Below are positions 9,521 through 24,800 of a stretch of 64,000 nt of DNA, one piece after another. Every line of letters starts with the position of its first letter. The first letter of the stretch is position 1. The notes under the pieces are model-generated. The model was not told the DNA's origin. It saw only the letters and a program-made list of their open reading frames with translations, and ran no database searches. Both the position numbers and the translations under genes were made by a program. Source of the stretch: Heliocidaris tuberculata (taxonomy: Eukaryota; Echinodermata; Echinoidea; Camarodonta; Echinometridae); the NCBI GenBank assembly GCA_025618425.1, contig CM046849.1, positions 33,096,336 to 33,160,335 on the forward strand. The letters run 5' to 3'.

Positions 9521-12500
9521 GTGAGATCTTCTTGAATAATTCCTTCTGAGTTCGTTAGAACCGATTAAAGTCCTGAGCCCTGTTTTGTATTATGGAACTA
9601 TATCATAAAATCCTAAATCTACCGAAAGTCAGTAGACCCAGTACTTATGAGGTTTTGCAAGTTGATACACATCAATTTAGATGGTTGAGTTAGATCAATT
9701 GCAAGTTGTTATAAGATGGGGACTGGTGTTCTGGAAATAAGGTTGGATTCTCTATGAAGGTCTTTATGAAGGGTTCCTGAAATGTTTGAAATTAAAAGCT
9801 TTGGGAATTTATAACATGATATCTGTAACCTACATGTCCATGTATGGCGGTAACAATACGTAGCTGTGGCTTGGTATGTATGGCTAATAGAACTATATGA
9901 GATGTGTGTAGTGAAAATGAGCACCAACTCTAAAACCTGAACATACCAAATAGTGTCTGCTACGAGGGTGCCTTTAGACCAGACCAGTCCAACAAATGGA
10001 TTGATAAATTCCTCTCATTATAAAAGTGACATACATGTACATACATGTCTCTCTATGAAGTTGATTGCTCTGTGTGTAAGGATCATGAATAATGAAATCC
10101 AATCTAACTAAATCAGCTGTCTCTACTCAGCCATGATGCATGAAATTCAGTTAGATATTCGTGTTCTTTGTGAAGTATACAGTGTGAGTCAATAAAAAGG
10201 AAACCCATGTTCAATCCCATCTTCAAAACTACATGTATGCATGTACATGTTTTACCTGAAAATCGCTGAAATGTATTATAATGGTATTATACACTGTAGT
10301 TGGTAATGTCTTCTTTAATTTAATATGCTGTTCATCAAAATCCGATCAGGAATGACTGAGCACTTGCCATTAAAAAAAAAAGTTTCAAAATTGTCTTTGC
10401 CCAAGTTAGGGCTGAACAGAAGTTACTCTCATTGTGTGTGAGTGCAATTCAACTGGAATGGAGATCATTCAACTGACCTTTGATTGACTGTCCATGTACT
10501 GCTGACTGTCCTTTTCATTCACAACTTGGGCAGAGGCAAATTTGACATGAATCAGGAAAAATGTTACTGTTCAGCTGTCCATGGTCAGATTTTGTTGATC
10601 AAGGTGTCAAATTAAAGGAGACATGATAGGCTACAATATCAGTATCTTTTATTAAATCTACATGTATATTTGGGCCATTCCACCGTTACGGACGTTACAC
10701 ATTAGAGGTCAAAATTGAAATTCAAACTTGCCTGTACTGAACCTTGATTATTTTTAAGATTTCTGATATGGATATGATCAGTGTTATAGCTAGGAACTTT
10801 TTAGTGGTGGTTCAAATTTCACTGACTTGACAAGCAACAAGTCGTTCCAAAGAGATCGATGGTATATGGCGACAGTATAGCTGTCAGAACAGCAGCTTCC
10901 GGTATACGCTACGTAAAACATGATATCTGTATGTACGTGCAAATTACGGACCGTAGTACAGTATAGTGCGTAACAAAAGACAATAAAACTCGGCAAATCT
11001 TTAGTAAATAATCATTTATTGTCAAATTGAAAGCATGATTATCGTAAAATTGCAAATAAAACACGATTAAAGATGGAAATATGAATGTAAGTACCACGTT
11101 TCTTCACAAACAGTTACGTTGAATGCAGTTTCTTATGTGAAATTAGTGCCGGTCGGAAGCAGTGTTTTTCACCCGGAGTGGTGGACGGAAATCCCCCGTG
11201 CTGGACGGGCCCGTCCACCGCCGACCACCGTAGCTATAACACTGGATATGATGATGATACAGGTGATTACCATTAATGACATAATAATAGCAAAGTTCAC
11301 ATTATTATCAAATTGTAGTATTAAGAGGATAAAAATCTGTTATGGAAGTTACAGAAAAAAAGACATGCCTGACATGGGTTTTCTGTCTTGTCAACATTAT
11401 CCCAAATCCCTGTGAATTTATTTCCTCCATGGAAAGGCTTCCATACAGTTGTATACATGTACATGTATGTATTATTGAAAGATACATAAGCTCTCATATG
11501 ATTATGATGTATATCAACCATAATTTAAGATATTTTATTGCCTGTACTGTTAGGATTTACTGTTACGGACATTACAATCCACTTTTAGGGATGTTACACT
11601 TGCTGAATTGATAGTCATTTTTCCATTAAAAAATTGATCAAAGTTTGAAAAAATGTATACATGTAGTCATTTCCTAGTCATTTTATCTAATTTCATCCCA
11701 TTTACAATATCCAATGGGAAAGTCTGAAAGTATAGAAATGATGCATTTTTTTTTCTTCAAAAGAACTGCATTCCTCCAAATGCCATTCACTCTAATGGAG
11801 CTAACAAGAATTTCTACATGTACATACTGATTGCAAAGATATCTAGGGTTGAATCTGGGTTTCCCTTTTATTGACTCACTCTGTACATGTACATGTGCGT
11901 ACATGTACATGTGCATACATGTACACTGATATTCACGATGTGCATTGTTCTGTAACACTTTATACAAAAGAATTAAAAAAAAATAAAAAGATAATGCTTG
12001 TACTTTCATGGATGATTTCTTTCTTGTTCTACATAATATACATTTTTAGGTACATTTAGGTACTCTAGTTTGTATGTATACATGTACATGTATACTCAGC
12101 AAAAAAAAGGAAGCCCCCCCCCAACTCTTTTTAACATCATTCAAGAAATATTAGATGAACTTTCTTCATTCAAAGAACATTTAAGTATGCAGAATTTTCT
12201 TACCTACGTTTTAATTGGTTATTTGTGAACAGTTGATTATGTTTTTGTAATTTTTTTTTGGTTTTTTTTTTTGCAGTATGTACAGGTACATGTAGTAGAA
12301 AAAGAGTTGCACTAATGTGTTTCCTAATGCAATGCAGGGTGTACATTGTGTACTCTATTCGCTTCTATTGTTCATGTACAGGCGTATATCAAGCAGTTAA
12401 AATTCATGAAACTGCAACTGAAAAAATTTGTTAAAAAGTGTCAGGGGCAGGGTTCTTGTTAATAGCCGGTAACCGGCTATTTTTTCCGGCTGTAACGCCG

Positions 12501-15500
12501 ATCGTAACCGGCTGTGGCCTCACACAAAAAAAAAAAAAAATAAATAAATATATATATATATTATATAAAATCAGTCTCGATTCAATTCAACAAGTCGCTA
12601 TCTCAAATTTCAGTTTACACAAGCTTCACAGCGGTGTTGTGAAAGCGGTCGTAAAGAAATGGGAAGAAACAGCTCTAAACACAGCCAATGAGCGAGAGAT
12701 CGAGAAAGCAAGAAGAAACAAAACTACGACGAGGGCTAGCGCGCTAGCGCGCGTGCGGAATAAGCATAAGTCGGGGTTGCGGGTAATACACGATGCTGGG
12801 CTTAAAAAAGCCCAAAACAAATGAAGAGTCATATATCACCAAAACTGACAATAATCTAGGGGGCTAAGGTCCTGTTTATATGATCAAAGAGAATTCATTT
12901 ACTGTTTTGTAAGTCTAAATGCTACGACATATTTTTACAAATTAATTTTGATGTTAAAATCAAAAGCCTAACTTGCGTATACATACAACCCACAAACAGG
13001 TTCATGCCGTGACACAAACCCGGCACAATTAAACCATGGTGGCAGCTTTACTCTCAATGAGGGCTACCCAAAATTCAAGTCCATTGACCAAGCAAGGAGT
13101 TATCACTGGACCAAGCAAGGCTTCGAGACGTAACGCTTGTCAAAGTAAAGATTTGTGATCGTATTATTAATCACCATCAAAATGAAAGAAAACATCACAA
13201 AACACACAATAACAATACAGATAAAGGCAAACTGATACCTTGCTTTAGAAAATATTCCTAGCTAAATCCAAGAACTATCACAGAAGTTTCATGTTTGAAG
13301 AGATTATGGCGCAAGGTTTTTCAACAAAATAATCGATCCCAAAACGTATGAAGTTTCCCCCATTTCATACCCATGCAGAGGTAGGTTCGCTCCATAGGTT
13401 CGCTCCCCCTGCTCCAGCGGCCCAGAGAGTTTGCACATTCTGCTAAAATGAGAGAATAGTCTCTGCACATGGCTTCTGCATAAATTAATTTGCATACTAG
13501 CTCAACCAATGCGCATTGGTTGAGCTAGTATGCAAATTAATTTATGCAATAGCTATGTGCAGAGACGTTTCTCTCATTTTAGCAGAACTTGCAAACTTGC
13601 TGGGCCGCTGGAGCAGGGGAGCAAACCTACCTCTGCATGGGTATGAAATGAGGGAAACTTCAAATGTTTTGGGATCGATTATTTTGTTGAAAAACCTTGC
13701 GCCATAGCTCTTCAAACATGAAACTTCTGTGATAGTTCTTGGATTTATCTAGAAATATTTTCTTAAGCAACGTATCAGTTTGCCTTTATCTGTATTGTTA
13801 ATGTGTGTTTTGTGATGTTTTCTTTCACTTTGATAGTGATTAAGATACGATCACGAATCTGTACCGTATCTGTACTTTGATAAGGGCTTGTCACGTCTTT
13901 GGAGCAAGCCTTATTTTGGTCAACGACTCAGATTCGAAGAGTTCCCCGACTTTGAAAATGAGTTAAAAAACAGGAAACAACCAATTAAAGTACAATTTTG
14001 TTTTACACTTTTCTAAATCATTTCTTTATGCTTTTGCCTCTAGATTTTGCCGTTTTGATAAGAACATGACTTGAATTTATCATGATTTTTTTATTTATTT
14101 TTTTGCTCAGGGGGTCGAAAGTTGGGGGTGCGTTTAATTTAACGACAGCGGTTTATACGTTATTTACGGTAATCCTAGCCTTTTTGTAACGCTGCAGTGT
14201 GGTAAATTTGATCATAATCATGAGAGTTCATTGTGTTCATTCACTTGTGCAAATCATATGACTGTAGGATATCAAGAATAGCTGCAGATATAAAAAAAAA
14301 TCATGCATTCACTTTCTGAACAACATGGATTTTAAATAAAATAACACCAATGTCATCTGAGCTGGCATTTTAAACCTGTTTAGTGTTGCCTTGTTCTTTA
14401 TTTAAAAGAAGTAATTTCCTTGTACATGTAGGGTCTGGAAGATTGGAAGAATGGACGATTTTACCTTATCAATTCTTGCAAAAGCTAGGGGCGCTGCCCC
14501 TGGACCCCGCTGGGGGCTTCACTGCCCCCAGACCCCTGTTGCTTTTTTGGAGTAACCGCCTGTGAATGATAAATTACCTGCTATCAGAAAAATTAGCAAG
14601 AACCCTGTCAGGGGGAAATTACATTTTTGGTTGAGTATATTTGAAATGCTAATTTACAAAAGATGTTTCATATGGCATGAATTATTATCAAGTGATAGAA
14701 ATTAGCTGAAAATTTAATGCAATAGTTTGTGTTCTGGCCTTCAGCTGTTGCAGCGACTGAACCACTTTCTGTTTGAAATTTTATGAATATATATGTTTAA
14801 AGGAGAATGAAACCCTGGGAAAAAAAATCAATTTTAATGAAGAGAGAGGATAGAAAGGAGCAATTAAAAAAAATTTCCATCAAAATTGGTTACAAAATGA
14901 AAAAGTTATTAAGGTTTGAAAAGTCTCAATTTACTTTCTATGGTGATCCTCAAATTGGCAATGTTGCTTCAAAATGGCAGGTTCAGTAGTACAACTCTCA
15001 ATATGTTTTGTACACAAAATTTCATATTTTCTCCATTATATCTAAAGATGCTGCTTGTCTTTTTGTGAAGTCAATGTATGTTGTGTCAAATACATTTTCC
15101 CATGATATATCTTGAGTTAAGAAGGAGACAAGCTGCACCTTGAGAGATAATGGGGAAAATATGAAATTTTGTGTAAAAAACATATGGAAGAGTTGTACTA
15201 CTAAACCTGTCACTTTGAAGCAACATTGCCAATTTGAGGATCGCCATAGAAAGTAAATGGAGACTTTTCAAACTTTCATAACCTTCTCTTTTCGTAATCG
15301 ATTTTGATGGAATTTTATAAAAATTGCTTCTCTCTATCCTCTATTTTCATTAAAATTGATTTTTCCCCAGGGTTTCATTCTTCTTTATATAGGATGAAAA
15401 TTGAGAGAACAAATATTCAAATGAGGAGCCTGATTGGTTAGTCATGGACAGACATTTGACAAATTTGGAAAGTTTCAAGGCCTGTAGAAAATAAGCATTT

Positions 15501-15821
15501 AATTGAAGAGAGCTATTTTATGTTTCATTGTGAAGGGCATCACTGAAGGAGGTGAAATTTGATAAAATTTGGTTGCCATGGCTGCCTACTAAAATAATAA
15601 TCCATAAAATATTTAATGTCATAGACGGAAAATGCCTACTCTTGACCGATCAGGCTCTGAGCACAAAAATTCAGACGATGGCTAATATGTTTGGTATTAA
15701 TGAATTATTACTTTTTTTCTTCATCTCTAAAGGGCTTCCTTCGCTCTCATGATCTCTCTTTCTCTCCCTCTCCCCCTCTCTTCCCCTCTTCCCCTCTCTC
15801 TCTTCCCCTCTCTCTCTATCA

Positions 15822-15876
<55 letters not shown>

Positions 15877-18800
15877 CTTCATACACTTTTTATTAATCAT
15901 CACTTATTTTGTATTTTATTCCTCGAAACTTTATTTTTGATGACCCAGTTGGAGGAGTGTGTTTTACATCGCAGCATTCAGCTATGGTGTATACAGCGTA
16001 CCCAGTGAGCCATGGTTCTGGGACCTCAGACTCTGCTTTCGTCACTTTCCATTCCATGTAAGTTTTCTTTACCTATATCAGGGGCACATCCATTTAAAAA
16101 AGAAAGGGGGGGGGGGACAGGGACACAATTCCCCCAAAATATCTGACAAAAAAAGGGCTATCACATTTTCCAGATGCATTTGGGCCGAAAATTTGAAAAA
16201 GGGGAGCACCTTTTTGGGGCTGAGTACTTATTGTATGCAATTGTATTTTTTTTCTTTCTTTTTTTCTTTCTTTCTTTTTTTTTTTTTTTGGGGGGGGGGG
16301 GCGCGGGGCTGGCTATGCCCTCTTAATCTGCCAGTGAGCTACATGTACATGTAGGGTCTATCTTATCACTTTCTATTTCATGTTTCATGTAAGTCTTTTG
16401 ATGGTCCACCACATAGAAAGAACCAAAGGGACAATAGCTACCCATAATATTGTTGGGTAGTTTTTTAGAAGTATCTGTTACCTGCATAGGCTAATGTACA
16501 TTGTACATGTAGTTTCAACTTCTGAAAGGCATAATTTTTGAAAGTCTGTGATGATTTCTAAATTGTTGGAAAACACTGATTTGAAAGATCAATCCTAAGC
16601 TGCTTTTGTTCATAATAATGGTATTGATATTTGGTTCAATTGTATAACGTCCCAAATCCCAATGTGCTTCCAAAGAGCTTTGGAGATTATTACCCCAACT
16701 TCAGCTCTAGCAAATTTTACCAGCACATGGTTCATGTCCAGGAATGATCCTGCCAGGAAGTCATGGACCCATTTATCTCACCTGGGTTGATTCCAAAGGA
16801 TATTAGTGCTGCTTCAGGGATTTGAACCCCATACCTAATGGTTGCACAGTCCGGGGACTTATCCACTAGACCACAACCTTGTTGTGTTGAAAGAGGATTT
16901 TACTTCAGAAATTTATTTCCAGGATTTTTGTGTGTGCAATGTTTGGCAAAAGCACATAGACAACTAGAGTTCTGCAAATAATTCTAAATATTTGTTGCAA
17001 AAATGTTTCCTTAAGGATACAAATGTATTTTCCACAGCTCCATAATTTCTAACTGAACAGGAACAAAAATAGATATTTATAGACTACATGTATGTCCTTT
17101 TTTTTTTTTTATTCATTTGAATATTTCCCCTCTTTTTAAAAATGTTTTTATTTATTTTAATTTTTCTTTTACAGCCAATGACATCACAGATCTACAACTA
17201 CTACATGCTAGAGATGTCCTTTTATTTCTCCCTCATTCTGTCTCTTTGTACTGATGTCAGGAGAAAGGTTAGTAAGAAATTTGATTTACTTGTACCCTTT
17301 GCCTGAGATTTTGGAAAAATGCTGTTGTCTCAGCAGTCGAGCTTCCAGTTCTTGCTCTTGTTCAAGGTTCAGTTTTTATTTCTGTACTGAAAATGAAAGC
17401 TATCAAAATGTTCATGAATTTGTTTAATCTTATACTGTGTGTTCGTTCTACATGAGTGTATGAGTGTATATACAGAATGATAAGAGATTAAGAGTAGTTA
17501 AAAGTCTTATTCTCATCAACATGTACAGTTGTAGGAACATTTTGTGAAATAATTGAAAGAAGTATTGAATGTTTTTGTACAATTTGTGCTGTGGGATAGG
17601 ATATACATGTATTTACATGTAGTACAATGATGATTTCTTTACAAGGGCACTGTTGATGAATTTCATAGTCAACTTGTGAAACTGGTGAATGACCTGTTTA
17701 ATTCCTCCTCACACAGACAGAATGATGAAAAAATCATGTTTAATGCAAACCTATTCCAAGGGCACTCACATGGCATGTTTCTACAGGAGACTCGGAAAGT
17801 AACAGAATCATTTTACCTGGAATAGTAACCTACAATCAGAATCTAAGGGGTTTGTTTCTACAGGAGCACAATAAACTGTTTATTTGCGTATTTAGCCCTC
17901 TCATGATAGGAATTATTAAAGGGCTAAATTGATCACATTTTGTTCTTCAAGTTGGCAACAAAAATATTTTTCTTTTAGTGCTGCATGGTTCTAATGAAAT
18001 GTAATGTCTTTGAAACCAACAGACATGGTTACGAACTTGTTGAAAAGTAGAAAAAAATGTCAGTTTTGACCCCCGATAACCATGACTTTGGACCTCTCAA
18101 CTGTTGTATGGCGTGTGATAAGCGTGACACCCCAGATGCCAATTTACGAATGTTAAAGCTTATTCTCCTTTTAAAAATTTCTGGCATCAAAGGCAATATG
18201 GTCATGCAACAGAAATGGACACAGTGTTTGCAGAAATTCTTTGCTCTTTCTACTCCTTCATCTGGTATATTTTTAGGGCTCTGAATCAAAAGTTATTGAG
18301 CCAAACCACAAAATGTGGTCAATTGTTTCTAAAGAGTTAATGTAATTTACTGGTTACACTTGATGCCTTGAAAGTGGGCGTTACGTGCATGATGCGTGCA
18401 TTATGCATTATGTTTTGTGTCACATGACCTTTAACAGAAATGGTAACAGAAAGGGTAACAGAAATGGTGACAGAAATGGTGACAGAAATGGTAACAGAAA
18501 TGAAGACAGAAATGGTGACAGAAATGGTGACAGAAATGGTAACAGAAATGGTGACAGAAATGGTGACAGAAATGGTGACAGAAATGGTGATAGAAATGGT
18601 GACAGAAATGGTAACAGAAAGGGTAACAGAAATGGTGACAGAAATGGTGACAGAAATGGTGACAGAAATGGTGACAGAAATGGTGACAGAAATGGTGACA
18701 GAAATGGTGACAGAAATGGTAACAGAAATGGTAACAGAAATGGTAACAGAAATGGTGACAGAAATGGTGACAGAAATGGTAAGAGAAATGGTGACAGAAA

Positions 18801-21800
18801 TGGTAACAGAAATGGTGACAGAAATGGTGACAGAAATGGTGACAGAAATGGTGACAGAAATGGTGACAGAAATGGTGACAGAAATGGTGACAGAAATGGT
18901 GACAGAAATGGTAACAGAAATGGTAACAGAAATAGTAACAGAAATGGTGACAGAAATGGTAACAGAAATGGTAACAGAAATGGTAACAGAAATGGTGACA
19001 GAAATGGTAACAGAAATGGTGACAGAAATGGTAACATAAATGTTTCTACAGAGCTGAGACAGTGAGTGTACCCATAAAAAATCCATCTCTGGAGATGTGT
19101 ATGATGGAATTGGAAATAATTGGATTATATTGTGTTTCTACAGGTGCATGTACATGTACCTGGAAATAATCCAATAGACCTGGGAAGTAAAGGTATTTTA
19201 AAATCCTGTAGAAACATGCTGAATGTAGATTGAAAGCTAATTCTGTTAATGGCACTACCTTTAGCTGTTGTCCATGAATTATTAAACTAATAATGGGGGG
19301 ATGATGGGGGTGGGGTGCACCAATGTTCTCATTTTGTTCCCAGGGAAATAAAAGGATGGATTATGTTTACCAATCCAAAATTCACCCATTAGATATATTG
19401 CTTTGCTACTCTATACTTTATTAGGTATTAGCATTGAAATGTCTCTTTCAGTTTTTTTTTTCATGTGATTGTTATGTTATTTATGCTTATGCTTTGTATT
19501 GCAAAACAAAATATTGATGTCAATGTTGATGAAGTTTCATAAAAAAGTCCCATTGTTCATAATTTCAAATTATAGAATGTGTCCTGTGCCAATCACATGA
19601 TATAAGTTACAGCATAGCATTGATATTGAAAATGAAAGAGAAATACATGTACCGCTACATTTCATAATTAGATTTTATTAATGTCAATATGCAGTGCTTT
19701 TGTATGTACCACAGAGAATTCTTTTTAAAAATGTTTACAATAGGATGTGGTGTTAACAAAGGAAATTTCTGTTTGGAAATGGCTCGGGGGGGGGGGGGGG
19801 GCTATTCATAAGCCGGGATTTTATCAAATTTCAACGCTTTCAGTTATGCCCTTCACAATGAACATAAAATAGCTCGCTTCAATTAAATACTTAATGTCTA
19901 CAGGCCTTCAAACTTTCAAAATTTGTCAAATGTCCGTCTGTGACTAACAGATCAAGCTGTATAAACTTGTTGAATATATAAAAGATGATCTCAGATTTAG
20001 AAATTGTTAAATTATTGACTCAAAGAACACCTAATGTAAGAGAAAACACTCTTTAGACCTGAGGAATAGTTAAATAAGTCATTTTGTTATTTCTTTACAA
20101 GTCTCCATGAGATCAACTAAATAGCAAGTAAGAGGGGGGAGGGGAGATGAAAAAAAGGCCTAACTACATATATCCTATTTTAGTAAAGGGCAATTCCACA
20201 TGGGAAAAACAACAACAACAAAATTTAATTTCAGATTTATACTAATGAAAATCAGTTTAATAGTCCGAAATAGGCAAATCCTTAAATCACAAGAATCTGA
20301 AAAAACTTTTCCCACATCTCAATCAGGATTCGCACAATGCATGTTTGATGCATGGAAATGAGAACTTCAAAAATGCAAGCATTTTCTGGTAATTCTGTTA
20401 CCAAAGATATATACCTCAATATAATCAATATAATCAATGTAAGTGGACACTTTTGGGTATGAACTAGTTCAGGTGAAAGAATGAGTACATCTGCAGATTA
20501 TGAATTGGTGAGAAGGGAATGGAAGTCCAAAATTATTGCATAGCCTTAAAAAATGTGAGCAAAATATCTCTCATTTGTAATTCTGTTACCATGGAATTGC
20601 CCTAAATGCCAATTGCAGAGTATTGAATGCTGTATTACTGACTATTCCCTGTGATGTCCTTGTCTTTTCTATTCAGGATTTTGTCCCTCAGTTTATCCAT
20701 CACTTTACCACTATCTTCCTGATGGGTTTCTCTTGGACGTGTAACTTTACCAGGGTTGGATGTATCGTCTTGGTAACGCATGATGTGGCTGACATCTTCT
20801 TGGAGGTAAGGATGGGAGATGGAGTTGGGGTGATCTCATAATTTGCTCCTTGACATTTGCTTCAGGCTTTATATTGGCAAAGATATAGGGTTAAAGTGTT
20901 CCAATCACCAAGAAATATACTCTTTATGTTAGAGCTTCCATGTCAGCTTCAAATATTATTCTATAAACAGATATTGCAAGTTCAAGAGCGTAAAAGCGAC
21001 TGGTGAGTAGACTACTCAATGCAGCCATACGCGCTCGCCAAGAAAAGGGCTTGCGTGGAACCCAAATCGGAGCTCTGTTCCGCGCGCGCACCTTCATGAT
21101 ATCCTTTATTTCCTTCCTACTCCTTAACTGTTGACCTATAGAATGCCAGATAAAGTTCTTGGAGCTTGATTTGCATGCTTTCTAGCAGTACAAAAATCAT
21201 TTTTTCAGGTGATTGGTACACTGTAAGGTTAGAGGTCCCATTGGGTTTTGGGTTAGGTTTAGGGTTAGGGTTAGGGTTGCCTGTAGTGTGTGGTTTAGGG
21301 TTAAAGTTAGGGCTTCCATTAGTGCAGGAACTTGACCACAGAGCAATTTTCAACTGAGCGTGTCTTGTGCAATTGTTCCTTGAGAAAGATCAGTGAGCTG
21401 AGAGAGGGATGAATTTATATGGATTGTGAAGGGGCAAGTCTAAGAAAATGGCCCATGGTATCAAACCAAAAAAATCTTAGATGAACTAGATGCACAAAGA
21501 AAAATATTTCCGCCAAATCCATGACCTTGACCAACCCAACCTGATGGAATAATCAGCTAGTTGATTGCGGCAGGTAACCATGAAAAAGAAGAGCACTGTT
21601 TAACTTTTAAGATGCTATTAGGGTCTGATAATACTTTGAAGACTAAATTTTTAATCATTAATTTAGATTATTCTACATGTATCTTTCATAAGGCCTTCAG
21701 AGGTTCTTAATATGCAGACTATGCGGAAATTGTTCTTGGTCAATGATTATCAACGAGGTGAACTATCAAATCTTAAATGTTACTCATATTAGTAGAAATT

Positions 21801-24800
21801 TTTTTTTTTTAAAACAACATTAAATCAGTTTTTAAGCTGTAAACTACAATATGCTGGCTGTGCAAAAACTTTTCTTGATCTCTAATTATCCACTAGTTGA
21901 ACTATCAAATCTTAACTTTTACTGACATAGTGGTAGAAAATATTCAGAGAGGAAAAAAACCCAAACATACTGCATTAGTATGCTGTAAACTATCTGTATT
22001 CATGTTTTTATGGCACATGTGTTAGTACGTTCAAAATTCACTGATTCATTCTTTACATCGCATTCTTTCAAAATCTCTTTCACCGTTGGAATGTTGAATA
22101 AGTATTGAGGATCAAAAGGGAATGCTTTATATCATCTTTTGTGTATAGATTGCATTGAGGCTGAGATTGGTTGAGCTTATTCAACCACTATAGCAACATA
22201 GAAGCCTCTTCTGGAAGCCATGACTCTGAAAGGAAATAATCGTAAATAGAAGTGAATGATTTATTTTGGTCCATTGAATGCAACAGCAGTGCTTGATAAG
22301 TACTAAATCAGATTTCAGGTGCAGAGTGTCATTACAATTATTGTGAGTCTTCAATGGAAAACAGATTAATAATTTTTTATTTATTTATTTATTTGTTTAT
22401 TTATTTTTTGTATTGAATGATTTTACTTGTCATAAATGATACGCTATATTTTTCCAGAGAACATAAGAACATAACATAAAAAAGTCAATTGAGGCAATTA
22501 TACATTGGAATATATAGAGATGGAACATAACTTGAACGTTATCGAAACATTCCCCTTTACACCAAACTCCCTTATCAGTTGATTTTTTTTTGCAAAGGAC
22601 TTTGCCTTAGGAAGGAAATATGTAAATATATATATAAAAACCCAAAACTGGTGTAATAGGGAGACACTCTTTGTATTTTTATATATGTGTGTATATATGT
22701 AAATATATATATATATATATATAAAAACCCAAAACTGGTGTAATAGGGAGACACTCTTTGTATTTTTTCTTTGTACTTGTGTCTCCCATACGCACCTCGT
22801 GTCTCCTGTACACAGGTCGCGCTGTCGTTGTCTCCGAAAAACGGTATCCAGTGAAATTATATATGTATACATGTTTATGTTTAAATTCCTATGTAAGGCT
22901 AAGTCCTGTGCAAAAAAAAAAAAAAATCGACTGATAGGAGAATTTGGTGTAAAGGGGTTTTTCGATTCACCATAATGTTTTGGGCACTGTGTTTTCCCCC
23001 TTTCCGTAGGGGTAGGAGGCATTGTATCTATATAAATATAGAGGGCGCCAAATTACTTATATTGCTACAAAGTTTTGTGCATTAGGGAGAACTCATTTTC
23101 TTATAATATAACATGTAAAATTTATTATCGGTATGTATAACTCCTGGGGATCTAACTTTTAATGTTTGTGAGAAAGACATTATACTGGCGCAAAGCCAAG
23201 TTAGCCAACTCATGCTGGAAACCATTATTGTACTTTGTGAGGGGTCCTTTTGATAATAAAGGGCAGAAATTGCGTAAAGCAATTGAACATTACTTCCCGC
23301 ATTTTTAGTACAAAAAATCATCTACAATTACAGTCTATTTGTGTTCAGTGTACAATAAAGGCCTTTGGCTAAATAATATGGGCAACCAGTACAGTGTTCA
23401 TATAGAACACTTGAAAAAAACATGTTTTGATGATTTATCTACTCAAGAGGTTCCAAGTCCTAACATGCCAATGTGAGAAGTGGAATATTTTTGTAGGTTT
23501 TGATTAAGCAATTATCTTTTATCATCCATCTCTTAAGAGCCATTATGTTGTGTGAGCATATTGCTCTGTCTGGCTTCTGTAGTCTGCAGATACAAACCCT
23601 TGTCATCTATAATGCAGGATTTCAACTGTCTAAACTATAATTTATGTGCTGTAGGCCTACTGATTAGTTGCTATCAAGCTTATTCAGACTTAGGTCTGTG
23701 CTGGCAGACTACATGTACATGTATTTACCTACACTGTTTACCATATTAAAGATAAAGTTGAGTTCTGGTCATGCAATTACATGTACATTGTCTCAAAGCA
23801 ATTGGGAAAGGTGGATTACCGGTATGTCTACATAAGAATTGGGGTATACTGTGAGGTTTTGAAATCATTAAAGTGTACCAACCACCTGAAAAAATAATTG
23901 TGTACAGCTAGAAAGTATAAAATCAACCTCAAAGAACTTTGTCTGGTATTCTATAGGTCAACAGTTAATGAGTATGAAGGAAATAAAGGATAACATGAAA
24001 ATGCTCGCGCGGAACCGAACTCAGAGTTTGGTTCCGCGCGAGCCTTTACCTTGGCGAGCGCGTACGGGTGTGTCGAGTAGTCTACTCACAAGTTGCTTTT
24101 ATGCTTATAGAGAGTGTAATTAAAATTGCAATATCTCTTCATAGAATTAATATTTGAAGCCCATATTTTGAATATAGTATAACGACATGCAACCTCTAAC
24201 ATACCGAGCAACATTATTTTTGGTGATTGGTACCCTTTAAAATGATAAGAAATCTCAATGAAAAGCACATGCACTGCACACAACATATCGCATGAATGTT
24301 CGGCCTGAACACTTCAGCTATTTCTTGTCATATTTCCAATATGAGTGTTTTTGAAGAGCAATCTTTTTCAGGGGACATTTCTACTACGTTGTTCTTCAAA
24401 CTGACATAAAATGAATCAGAAAGCTCAGGAATTATTTTTCACCTTTCCCAGAACTCAACCTTCTTTTTAAGTAGGATTAGAATTGAATTATAGGGGCAGC
24501 CCACCCTGATATTTAGTTGTTCTTTATAATAAAAGCAGAAAATCAGAGAAACAGTCTACAGATCAGTGAATGTTTGAAAATAAATAAGTTATGATTTTTT
24601 CAAAAGTTATAATTGATCTAGCACAATTTAAATTAGCAATACTGTGATGATGCTTTCAAAGTCCTCTCCAATTCGCTCCCTTTTTATTTATATTATTCCC
24701 CTTTCACTTTTTAATAAGTGCCCTTTTCCCCTTCTGATAGATGCCACTCACTCCTCATTTCATGACTGTTCTACAGCCCACCTGTATAGTTATACTTGTT

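Noticed and set aside
12438..12824. 128-codon Lys/Arg-rich frame as a gene
   Set aside because: It crosses the end of the hAT-like element and an A-rich run; no recognisable domain. It may be a transposase scrap but I cannot show it.
13304..13707. Paired 63-codon frames starting MVELVCKLIYA
   Set aside because: The same sequence read in both arms of the palindrome; no independent support.
18337..19086. Frames of 200-250 codons on both strands (NGDR, MVTE, VTIS and LPFL repeats)
   Set aside because: They are translations of the 12-bp minisatellite, open in many frames at once, without a non-repeat coding context.
21240..21315. TTAGGG repeats as a chromosome end
   Set aside because: Only three perfect units, embedded in an intron.
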